From assembly GCA_030430075.1 (NCBI GenBank), contig JAUIGN010000047.1, positions 1 through 64,000 on the forward strand: a stretch of DNA of 64,000 nucleotides. The letters are read 5' to 3'. Shown here piece by piece: positions 15,270 through 22,375 of this stretch. Position 1 is the stretch's first letter. Each line of letters opens with the position of its first letter. The translations under genes and the position numbers were made by a program. The notes beneath the pieces are model-generated. The model was not told the DNA's origin. It was given only the letters and a program-made list of their open reading frames with translations, and ran no database searches. This stretch comes from a bacterium. GTDB taxonomy: Bacteria > Planctomycetota > Planctomycetia > Pirellulales > Pirellulaceae.

Positions 15270-16703
15270 TTAGTTTTGCGGTTTTCCCAGAATCCACAGG
15301 TCTTCGATCATCGAGCAGCGGCGTTCACGAGTGAATGTAAGGGGAGTCGTGACGCCTTCGCCGGTCGGGCCGGCGATCGAAAAGGACAGATACCCTTCGC
15401 CACCCAATCCCAGGGCGGCCATGCAGGGACCGTTCTTGACGAACAGCGTGGTGTCCATAATCTTCCCCATCCGGGTCATGTTCTTGACGTTGTGCGAGTG
15501 GATGATCGAGGTATGCCGAAAGCCGTGCTCGTAGTGGCGCGCCTTGTCGATCGCTTCGTCCGCGTTGCGGCAACGAACGAACGGAATGAACGGCATCATC
15601 TGCTCGACCGGGACAAACGGGTTCGACTCGTCCGTCTCCCCAAAAACGAGCTCGACGGACGGATCGATCGTCTTGCCGGCGGCACGTGCCAGGACGGCCG
15701 CATCTTTCCCCAGAAAATCCTTGTGCGGTGCGTCGTGGCGATCGTCGCCCACCTGGTCGATTGCATTTCGTGTCAGCTCGGCGACCTCGGCGGAATTCAG
15801 CCGAGCGGCACCGGCACGCTCCATCGCTTGCATCATTCGATCGAAGACTTCGTCGACCACGAAGACTTCTTTCTCGGCAATGCAAAGCAGGTTGTTGTCA
15901 TAGGCCCCCCCTTGAATAATGCAGCGGGCCGCGTTGTCCAGGTCGGCCGTTTCATCGACGACGACCGGCGGATTTCCGGGTCCGGCGACAATGGCCCGCT
16001 TGCCGCTGTTCAGGGCAGCCCGACCCACGGCCGGACCGCCGGTCACGCAGATCAAGGCAATATCGCGATGCCCGAAGATCCCGTTGGCGGTTTCCAGGGT
16101 CGGTTCCGCCATGACGCAGATCAGGTTGTCGATGCCGACTTCCTGGTAGATCGCCCGGTTGAAACGGCGGACTCCTTCGGCCGCCACCCGTTTGCCGCTG
16201 GGATGAGGATTGACCACCAGCGTGTTGCCGGCGGCAATCATGCTAACCGCGTTGCCGGTGATCGTGGGCAGCGAGTGCGTTACGGGAGTGATGGCTCCGA
16301 TCACGCCGAACGGGGCGTGCTCGATCACCGCCAGGCCCCGGTCGCCGCTATAGACTTCGCTCTTCATGAACTCGACGCCCGGCGTCAACATGCCCAGCGT
16401 CTTGAGCTTTTCGATCTTGTGTTCCAGCCGCCCGATCTGAGTCTCTTCCATCTCCATCGTGCCCAGTTCGACGCACTGGTCGATCGAGATGCGGCGAATC
16501 ACATCGATGATCCGCTTGCGGTCTTCCAAGCCACGCTGGGATAGCTGTTCGAAGGCGTCGCGGGCGGCCGCCACCGCTTCGTTGTGGTCTTCGAAGACGC
16601 CGTTGCGGCCGGAGAAACCGCGGCCACCGACCGGAGCATTCTGACTGACTTCCGCCAGGACTTGAGAGACCACGTCACGGATGAGAGCTTCGTTGATTTG
16701 CAT
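15270..16703 (-). CDS. CoA-acylating aldehyde dehydrogenase (PduP-like) with N-terminal encapsulation peptide
   Basis: This 477-residue enzyme should oxidise lactaldehyde or a related aldehyde to acyl-CoA with NAD+ inside the BMC. Residues 1-20 (MQINEALIRDVVSQVLAEVS) form the N-terminal targeting helix, and a short Gly-rich linker follows. The nucleotide-binding region has GVIGAITPVTHSLPT and VVNPHPSGKR. The catalytic Cys is residue 274 in NNLLCIAEKE, the PduP/EutE-type context. The gene lies 51 bases upstream of the second BMC-P. Lactyl-CoA as product is inferred from the described planctomycete BMC. Confidence 0.93.
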   Translation of the reverse strand: MQINEALIRDVVSQVLAEVSQNAPVGGRGFSGRNGVFEDHNEAVAAARDAFEQLSQRGLEDRKRIIDVIRRISIDQCVELGTMEMEETQIGRLEHKIEKLKTLGMLTPGVEFMKSEVYSGDRGLAVIEHAPFGVIGAITPVTHSLPTITGNAVSMIAAGNTLVVNPHPSGKRVAAEGVRRFNRAIYQEVGIDNLICVMAEPTLETANGIFGHRDIALICVTGGPAVGRAALNSGKRAIVAGPGNPPVVVDETADLDNAARCIIQGGAYDNNLLCIAEKEVFVVDEVFDRMMQAMERAGAARLNSAEVAELTRNAIDQVGDDRHDAPHKDFLGKDAAVLARAAGKTIDPSVELVFGETDESNPFVPVEQMMPFIPFVRCRNADEAIDKARHYEHGFRHTSIIHSHNVKNMTRMGKIMDTTLFVKNGPCMAALGLGGEGYLSFSIAGPTGEGVTTPLTFTRERRCSMIEDLWILGKPQN

Positions 16704-16798
16704 GTCAGGTCTTTATTGCTGGTTTGTTGGAAAGCTGGTTTCAACTCGCGGCGACCGCCGCACCGTCCGTCCCTGCCTCGTAATCGGTTCGACCCTGC

Positions 16799-17110
16799 TT
16801 AATCGTCCTTGCTGTACACGCAGAGGTTATCAATATGTACGTTGTCAACGATGCCGATGATGACGCAGTCGACCGGCAGGCCCTTCGTTTCCGGAGTCAG
16901 CCGGGCGCTCGACCCCTGAGTGATAAGCACATACTCGCCGATCCCCGCCCCCAGCGTATCCACCGACACAAACGTGCGGCCGGTCGTGGTGAGCGACTTG
17001 CGCGTCTTCGCATCCAGCCGGTACGGCTCGACGACCAGCAGCTTATGTCCGACCATCGTGTCGACTTTTTGGGTGGATACGATCGATCCTGTGACCTTTG
17101 CGACAAACAT
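16799..17110 (-). CDS. BMC-P shell vertex protein (EutN/CcmL family), third of three
   Basis: This 103-residue vertex protein starts at the ATG at 17110 (MFVAKVTGSIVSTQK); the frame stays open upstream into the acetate kinase gene, but that part is not protein-like. It has the motifs VDTLGAGIGEYVLITQGSS and VDCVIIGIVD. It carries a C-terminal extension (HIDNLCVYSKDD). It lies between ackA and the aldehyde dehydrogenase gene. Confidence 0.93.
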   Translation of the reverse strand: MFVAKVTGSIVSTQKVDTMVGHKLLVVEPYRLDAKTRKSLTTTGRTFVSVDTLGAGIGEYVLITQGSSARLTPETKGLPVDCVIIGIVDNVHIDNLCVYSKDD

Positions 17111-17189
17111 GACGCGCCTTGTTTGCGAGGTTGGTTGGTATGATCTGAACTCAGGTGAACGCCGGTCTGCTAAGGCAATGTGGCCTCCC

Positions 17190-18377
17190 CTACGCGGATT
17201 GCAACAGGTCGCGGGTCTGCCTGGCGACGACCAGTTCTTCGTTGGTGGGGATGGTCCAAATCTCTGTCCGGCTGTTTGCCGAGCTGATCTTGGTTTCGCC
17301 CCGCGGGGCCGCGTTGGCAGCCGCATCGAGGCCGATCCCGAGCCCTTCCAGGTTGGCGCAGACGCCTTCCCGGATTCGAACCCCGTTCTCGCCGATCCCT
17401 CCGGTAAAGACCAAGACGTCCAGTCCGCCCAACTCGACCAGCATGCCGCCCAGGTAGCGGCGGATCTCCGAGGTGAACATGTCGAGTGCCAACCGGGCAC
17501 GCTCGTTCCCCGCCGCGGCTGCTTGCTCCAGGTCACGAACGTCACCACTCACACCGCTCAGGCCGAGCAGCCCGCCCTTTTCCGCCAGATCGTCCAGGAC
17601 TTCCGCCAGTGATTTCCCCGTGGCCTTCATCACGACCGGCAGGGCGAACGGGTCGAAGTCGCCCACCCGGTTGTTGTGCGGAAGACCCGATTGCGGGCTC
17701 ATGCCCATCGACGTCTGCACGCTTTCGCGGCCACGAATCGCACACAGGCTGCTCGAACCGCCCAGATGGCACGAAACGACGCGGAGGTCTTCTCGTCCCA
17801 GCCGATCCGCGATGCGATTGGCGATGTAGCGATGGCTGGCCCCGTGAAATCCCCAGCGGCGAACCTGGTAAGCGTGGCCCCATTCATACGGGCAGGCGTA
17901 ATAGCTGAGTCGGTCCGGAATCGTGGCATGAAATCCCGTTTCAAAGGCCGCGACCAGCGGGATATCCGGCAACTTGTCCGCCAGTTGCCGCATGGCTGCG
18001 ATGTAAGGCGGATTGTGGGCCGGCGCCACCTGGTTCATCTCCGCCATTGCGTCCAGCAGTTCGTCATTCACCCGCTGCACGCCGCTGATGCGGCCTCCAT
18101 GCACGGCTTTGAAGCCGATGGCGGAGACTTCCGCGGCGTCTTGCAGGCATCCGTTCTCCGGGTGCGTCAGTTGTTCCAGGCACTTGCGGACGGCCACGGC
18201 ATGGTCGGGAATCGGCGCTGTCAGCTCTTCCTTGAATTCGCCGATCTCGACTCCGCAAGGGCTCTCCGCCGCCCCAATCCGCTCGATACCGCCCCGCGCC
18301 AGTTGGTGCTCGCCCTCCATGTCGAACAACCGGTATTTGAAACTGGTCGAACCGAGATTTGCCACCAAGATCTTCAT
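17190..18377 (-). CDS. ackA: Acetate/propionate-type kinase (AckA family) of the BMC operon
   Basis: This 395-residue kinase converts acyl phosphate plus ADP to acid plus ATP. Motifs are NLGSTSFKYRLFD at the N-terminus, FHGASHRYIANR, the phosphate-binding HLGGSSSLCAI, NNRVGDFDPF (Arg of the RxGDxDP motif kept) and VFTGGIGENG. No encapsulation helix is seen, so it probably acts in the cytosol or outside the shell. In this operon the acyl phosphate would come from PduL. A tandem repeat lies between this gene and the upstream BMC-H gene. Confidence 0.93.
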   Translation of the reverse strand: MKILVANLGSTSFKYRLFDMEGEHQLARGGIERIGAAESPCGVEIGEFKEELTAPIPDHAVAVRKCLEQLTHPENGCLQDAAEVSAIGFKAVHGGRISGVQRVNDELLDAMAEMNQVAPAHNPPYIAAMRQLADKLPDIPLVAAFETGFHATIPDRLSYYACPYEWGHAYQVRRWGFHGASHRYIANRIADRLGREDLRVVSCHLGGSSSLCAIRGRESVQTSMGMSPQSGLPHNNRVGDFDPFALPVVMKATGKSLAEVLDDLAEKGGLLGLSGVSGDVRDLEQAAAAGNERARLALDMFTSEIRRYLGGMLVELGGLDVLVFTGGIGENGVRIREGVCANLEGLGIGLDAAANAAPRGETKISSANSRTEIWTIPTNEELVVARQTRDLLQSA

Positions 18378-18497
18378 GATCGTCCACTATCCTTTGATTC
18401 GAGCTGCCGTGGCGGCCCGTTCCTGAAAATGTCCTTGACGTTTGACGTGTTGGAGGGGAGACCTGCGGTCGGCGGTTTCGGCGGGGTCAGAGACCCG

Positions 18498-18640
18498 CGC
18501 CGAGCAATTACGGGCCTGCGCCGAGCAATTACGGGCCTGCGCCGAGCAATTACGGGCCTGCGCCGAGCAATTACGGGCCGCGCCGAGCAATTACGGGCCG
18601 CGCCGAGCAATTACGGGCGGCGCCGAGCAGGAAGGGCCTG
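18498..18640. repeat. Tandem repeat of a 20-21 bp unit
   Basis: Three 21-bp units (CGCCGAGCAATTACGGGCCTG at 18498, 18519 and 18540) are followed by three 20-bp units (18561, 18581, 18601) and one degenerate unit (18621-18640). The core GCCGAGCAATTACGGGC is identical in the first six. It fills much of the 287-base gap between the BMC-H and ackA genes, inside the operon. Confidence 0.95.
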
Positions 18641-18664
18641 CGCTCAACGGCCGCAGTTGTCGGC

Positions 18665-18934
18665 CTACGACAGGTAGGCTTCGACGAGCCCTTCGGCGGG
18701 ACGCGGAATCACGTGGCTGCCGACCAATTCGCCAACTTGCGAGGCGGCCGTCGCGCCGGATTCGACCGCCGCCCGAACACTGCCGACGTCGCCGCGGACG
18801 ACGGTCGTGACGAACGCGCCGCCAATGTCGATGCGCTTGACGATTTCCACATTCGCGGCCTTCGCCATCGCGTCCGTGGCCTCGACCAGACCGACCAACC
18901 CTTTGGTCTCAATCATCCCAATTGCAGTACTCAT
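18665..18934 (-). CDS. BMC-H shell protein, second in the operon
   Basis: This 89-residue hexamer-forming facet protein has the Pfam BMC signature: MSTAIGMIETKGLVGLVEAT at the start, then AFVTTVVRGDVGSVRAAVES and SHVIPRPAEGL. The start is the ATG at 18934. The RPAEGL region lies next to the central pore in the family. It follows a similar BMC-H gene after 110 bases, and the pair forms the facets of the shell. Confidence 0.95.
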   Translation of the reverse strand: MSTAIGMIETKGLVGLVEATDAMAKAANVEIVKRIDIGGAFVTTVVRGDVGSVRAAVESGATAASQVGELVGSHVIPRPAEGLVEAYLS

Positions 18935-19044
18935 AACTTGTTCCTTCGCATGCGTAGCATCAAATGTTGTGTGGGAAAGCTCGTGCTGCCCGTCGGATGC
19001 GGTCAGAAAACTCAGGACGAGCTGTGGGGACATTGGATCGCGGC

Positions 19045-19347
19045 CTACTTCGAGCGGGCGGCGCGAGCGACCTTCGGCAAGACCTGGCCCAGATCTTCGT
19101 GAGGCCGCGGAATGACCTGCACGCTGACCACTTCGCCGACCCGGCCGGCGGCGTTCGCTCCGGCGTCGGTCGCCGCTTTCACGGCCGCGACATCACCCGT
19201 GACGAAGGCTGAAACGAGCCCGCTGCCAACCTTGTCCCAACCCAGGAACTCGACGTTGGCAGACTTCATCATGGCGTCCGTGGCTTCGACCAGGGTGATG
19301 AACCCCCTGGCTTCGATCATGCCCAACGCTTCCATCGCTTTTGCCAT
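19045..19347 (-). CDS. BMC-H shell protein, first in the operon
   Basis: This 100-residue hexameric shell protein is paralogous to the next gene. It has EALGMIEARGFITLVEATDA, SAFVTGDVAAVKAATDAGAN and VQVIPRPHEDL. The basic tail (GQVLPKVARAARSK) is typical of BMC-H proteins. Together with the other BMC-H and three BMC-P proteins it makes a shell without any BMC-T protein, as in the planctomycete type. Confidence 0.95.
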   Translation of the reverse strand: MAKAMEALGMIEARGFITLVEATDAMMKSANVEFLGWDKVGSGLVSAFVTGDVAAVKAATDAGANAAGRVGEVVSVQVIPRPHEDLGQVLPKVARAARSK

Positions 19348-19374
19348 CAGTAACTTCTCCCAAAAAGGAAATGT

Positions 19375-19500
19375 GAAATCCGTGTTAGAGTCTTACGTTG
19401 TGACATGCACACGGGGCGTGCATGTTTCTGGAGCGACCAACGGGAACGTACCAGCTCTTGATACGCTCCCTGCCTGGCTGTGGCCCGGCCACGTTAGTGT
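19375..19500. repeat. About 125-bp dispersed repeat, copy 2, inside the BMC operon
   Basis: This is related to 9021-9150. It contains the perfect hairpin ACATGCAC (19403-19410) / GTGCATGT (19418-19425) and a second one, GTGGC (19480-19484) / GCCAC (19488-19492). It overlaps the last codons and stop of pduL and fills the gap before the first BMC-H gene. The hairpins could stabilise or attenuate the transcript at this junction. Confidence 0.6.
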
Positions 19501-20201
19501 TTCTGCTCGCAGGAACAAGGCTCCTGCTTGAGCAACTCGACCTTGGTGGCTCCATCCAGAAAACAGGCATTCCCTTCGTCTGTATCGATGTGCACCTCGA
19601 GCTTCGCCGTGTCGTCGGCACGGACGAGCAGGTTTTCCATCACGGTCGTGCATTCGCCGGACTCGATGCGCAACTTCATGAAATCACCGTTGGCAACGCC
19701 CTGCCGCCGTGCCTCGCGATGGCTCATGTGAACATGCCGTGCCGCCCGGATGACGCCCTGGTCCAGTTCCACGACGCCCCGAGGACCGACCAAGACGCAG
19801 CCGGGAGTGCCTTCGATCTGGCCGCTGTGGCGGACCGGAGCGTCAATCCCCAGTGAGATCGAGTCGGTGAAGGCGAGCTCCACCTGGCTATGGGATCGAG
19901 TCGGCCCCAGGACGCGCACGGTCGGCAACATGCGGCGCCGTGGCCCGACGACCATCACAGTCTCTGCGGCGGCGAAGAATCCGTCCTGGTACAGCGGCTT
20001 GTCCGGGGTCAGCGTATGACCGGGACCGAACAGCATCTCAACATGCTCGTCCGTCAAATGGCAGTGCCGCGCTGAAATGCTGACGACCAGGTCATCCGGC
20101 GCGTCTGCCGATCCCGGCGAGCCATTGCCCGATTGCGTCAAGACAATCTGGCGAACAATCTGTTCGACCATCGCACGGTCGACCCCAGCAGCAAAACTCA
20201 T
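19494..20201 (-). CDS. pduL: PduL-type phosphotransacylase with encapsulation peptide
   Basis: This 235-residue BMC-specific phosphotransacylase (acyl-CoA + Pi to acyl phosphate + CoA) regenerates CoA inside the shell. The N-terminal helix (GVDRAMVEQIVRQIVLTQ, about residues 6-23) is an encapsulation peptide. The two PduL domains carry the zinc ligands SARHCHLTDEH and RAARHVHMSHREA, with the conserved Arg in GPTRSHSQVELAFTDS. The C-terminus ends in a Cys/His-rich stretch (EPCSCEQKH). An AGGA Shine-Dalgarno lies upstream. It is the first enzyme gene after the DeoR-type regulator. Confidence 0.95.
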   Translation of the reverse strand: MSFAAGVDRAMVEQIVRQIVLTQSGNGSPGSADAPDDLVVSISARHCHLTDEHVEMLFGPGHTLTPDKPLYQDGFFAAAETVMVVGPRRRMLPTVRVLGPTRSHSQVELAFTDSISLGIDAPVRHSGQIEGTPGCVLVGPRGVVELDQGVIRAARHVHMSHREARRQGVANGDFMKLRIESGECTTVMENLLVRADDTAKLEVHIDTDEGNACFLDGATKVELLKQEPCSCEQKH

Positions 20202-20372
20202 CGTGTCTGATCCTGTTGTGATTTCAAGTTGTCGGTGATCGCCGCCGCTGCAAACGACCGTCAGTCAGCCGCCTGTCGGGGGGAAACGCCCCGCGAGCGG
20301 GAAACCAGCCCGGCGACTCCGCGATGTTCGTGCTACCGCCGGGCCAGCCAGCGGACGGCCTCGCAGCGGCCC

Positions 20373-21173
20373 CTATTCTGCCGATCCTCTTGTTGTCGTC
20401 TCCTGCCGGTCGGCCACGATGACCTCGACCCCCGCGTTGCCAATTCTCGCCTGCCACTCGGGAGGCACTTCGTTATCCACGACCAGCGTGTCGATGTCGC
20501 CGAGCCCAACCAGGCGGGCCAGGCTGGATTGGCCGAACTTCGTGCTGTCGGCAACCACGATGACCGAATCTGCAGCCCGCATCATGGCCCGCTCGGTCTC
20601 GACCAGCAGAAGGTTGCTGTTGAAGTACCCCTTGTCGTTGATCCCGGCGACGCTCAGGACCGCCCGACGAACATTGATTTCCGCCAGCATCGCGTTGGCG
20701 TATGGCCCCAGCGAGACGCCCGTTCGCGGATGCACCGAACCGCCAATCATGACCAAATCTACGTCGCTCGTAGTGAACAGGTTGGCGACCGGGAGGGAGT
20801 TTGTCACGATTTGCAGCGGGCGGCCTACCAGCAGCCTGGCCAGTTCATAGGTCGTGCTCCCCCCATCCAGCAGAATCGTGTCGCCGTCCTCGATCAACTG
20901 ACTGGCGGTCGCCGCAATGGCTTGCTTCTTCTCCCAATGGGTCTTCTGCCGCTGGTCGAAATGTTGCAGCTTCGGTGAGGGACCCGTGTAAAAGACCCCA
21001 CCATGCGTCCGCTTGGCACTCCCCGACTCCTCCAGCGAATCGAGGTCGCGGCGAATCGTCGACTCGGAAACCTGCATTTCGCTGGCCAGCGCGGGCAGCG
21101 AAGCGAAGCCCTCCTGTCGGACGAATTCAAGAAGCCGGCTGCGCCGCTCTTCGGCGACCGATTGGGGAGCCAT
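20373..21173 (-). CDS. DeoR family transcriptional regulator
   Basis: This 266-residue regulator has an N-terminal winged HTH (residues 5-60: RRSRLLEFVRQEGFASL, SESTIRRDLDSLEESG, RTHGGVFY) and a C-terminal sugar-phosphate-sensing DeoRC domain, including DGDTILLDGGSTTYELARLL and VVVADSTKFGQSS. It heads the BMC locus in the same direction, 171 bases before pduL. It most likely represses the operon until a phosphorylated sugar intermediate from fucose or rhamnose appears; that ligand is inferred from context. Confidence 0.92.
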   Translation of the reverse strand: MAPQSVAEERRSRLLEFVRQEGFASLPALASEMQVSESTIRRDLDSLEESGSAKRTHGGVFYTGPSPKLQHFDQRQKTHWEKKQAIAATASQLIEDGDTILLDGGSTTYELARLLVGRPLQIVTNSLPVANLFTTSDVDLVMIGGSVHPRTGVSLGPYANAMLAEINVRRAVLSVAGINDKGYFNSNLLLVETERAMMRAADSVIVVADSTKFGQSSLARLVGLGDIDTLVVDNEVPPEWQARIGNAGVEVIVADRQETTTRGSAE

Positions 21174-21733
21174 ACATCAACTCATCAGCACGTCTTGTTA
21201 ATCTGGTTAAAAAGATTATGCGCATGAGAATGACGCAATGCAATCATGTGCCGTCAATAAAATGACAGTTTTCTTTCATTCTTGCGGCTCTGGGAACGTG
21301 AGACCGATCTAAGTCATTGCAAACAAAGTGTTTGAAGAATAGGTCGAGTGGGGGTTATGTTGACAAAAAAACGAATGCGGTGAAACGGATGGATGTAGAG
21401 AATGAGTGAGGGCGGCGTGCGTTGGAGCTCGCGGGAATAGCCCGGCGGCACTGTGCAAGTGGCGACGCGGCCGCGGCCACGGAAAGGCCGGATCATTCAT
21501 CGATGCACGCCGATTCAGGGCAAGTCTCCGTGACGCAATGCTTGGTCGTGAACAAACCCAGCGCATTGCGCAGATCAGCCGGAACGCCGTTCGTGTCCGA
21601 TTTACATCGCGATGAACGGAGTCGGCGGCCCGAGATCGACGGAACCGGGACTACGCCCAACGGCTGATGCATCATCGTCGACAGTGCCCGGCGGCCGGTG
21701 AATGGCCGGAGATGAGCTTGGCCGAGCGACCGG
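21174..21733. other. Regulatory region upstream of the BMC locus
   Basis: There is no convincing gene. The first 200 bases are clearly more AT-rich than the surroundings. On the minus strand TTGCAT and TAATCT occur about 19 bases apart, 40-80 bases before the regulator start, a weak promoter candidate. Near it lies ATGCGCATGAGAATGACGCAAT, with TGCG/CGCA half sites that could be an operator. Confidence 0.4.
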
Positions 21734-22375
21734 TCAGGCGGGGGCGATCCGCACGTGCCGGTCTTCGACCCGGACGCGACCTTCCGCGATCAGGCGGATC
21801 GCCTTGGGGAGTGCTTCACATTCAAGCTCGAAGACCCGCTGTTGTAGCGATTCGGCCGTATCGTCTTCGCGGACGTCGGCGACCGATTGCAGAATGATCG
21901 GTCCGTGATCGTATTCGTTGTCGACGAAGTGAACGGTGCAGCCGCTGACTTTGGCGCCGTAGTCAAGTACCGCTTGATGCACGCGCAAGCCGTAGTAGCC
22001 CTTGCCGCAAAAGGCGGGAATCAAGCCGGGGTGGATATTGACGACCCGATTCTCAAAATCCGCCGGGATCGGGAGGAACTTGAGGAATCCGCCCATCACG
22101 ACCAGTTGCACCTTCTGCTGACGGCAATCTTGGAATACGGATGTGCTGAAGGTCTGGTCGGATTCATGGTCGCTGCGGCGAATGACGCGCGCGGCGATCC
22201 CGGCGTCTGCGGCGTATTGCAAACCTTTCGCCTGGGCGGAACTGGAAATGACCAGCTTGACGTCGACCGGGAGACCACGCTCGGCAATATGCTGCAGCAG
22301 ATTTCTCAGTGTCGTTCCGCCGCCGGAAATCAAGACGGCGATTGGCAGCCGATCGCGGGAATCGTTCTTGGTCAT
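21734..22375 (-). CDS. purN: Phosphoribosylglycinamide formyltransferase
   Basis: This 213-residue enzyme performs the third step of de novo purine synthesis (GAR + formyl-THF to FGAR). Motifs are AVLISGGGTTLRNLL at the phosphate loop, VNIHPGLIPAF with the catalytic His (the Asn is in RVVNIHPG), and GCTVHFVDNEYDHGPII with the catalytic Asp. The active-site loop GKGYYG replaces the common GLHA/GAHAH-type sequence, a minor variation. Its ATG overlaps the ileS stop (ATGA), so translation is probably coupled to ileS. Confidence 0.93.
   Translation of the reverse strand: MTKNDSRDRLPIAVLISGGGTTLRNLLQHIAERGLPVDVKLVISSSAQAKGLQYAADAGIAARVIRRSDHESDQTFSTSVFQDCRQQKVQLVVMGGFLKFLPIPADFENRVVNIHPGLIPAFCGKGYYGLRVHQAVLDYGAKVSGCTVHFVDNEYDHGPIILQSVADVREDDTAESLQQRVFELECEALPKAIRLIAEGRVRVEDRHVRIAPA

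Noticed and set aside
15171..16544. 457-codon plus-strand frame opposite the aldehyde dehydrogenase gene
   Set aside because: The minus-strand product has the encapsulation helix, cofactor motifs and catalytic Cys, so the plus frame is a shadow.
17111..17548. Upstream extension of the third BMC-P frame into the ackA gene
   Set aside because: The extra residues are Trp/Ser/Arg-rich and antisense to nothing else useful; the ATG at 17110 begins the conserved shell-protein fold.
18498..18640. Reading the tandem repeat as a CRISPR array
   Set aside because: The units are directly adjacent with no spacers between them, and no cas gene is in the window.
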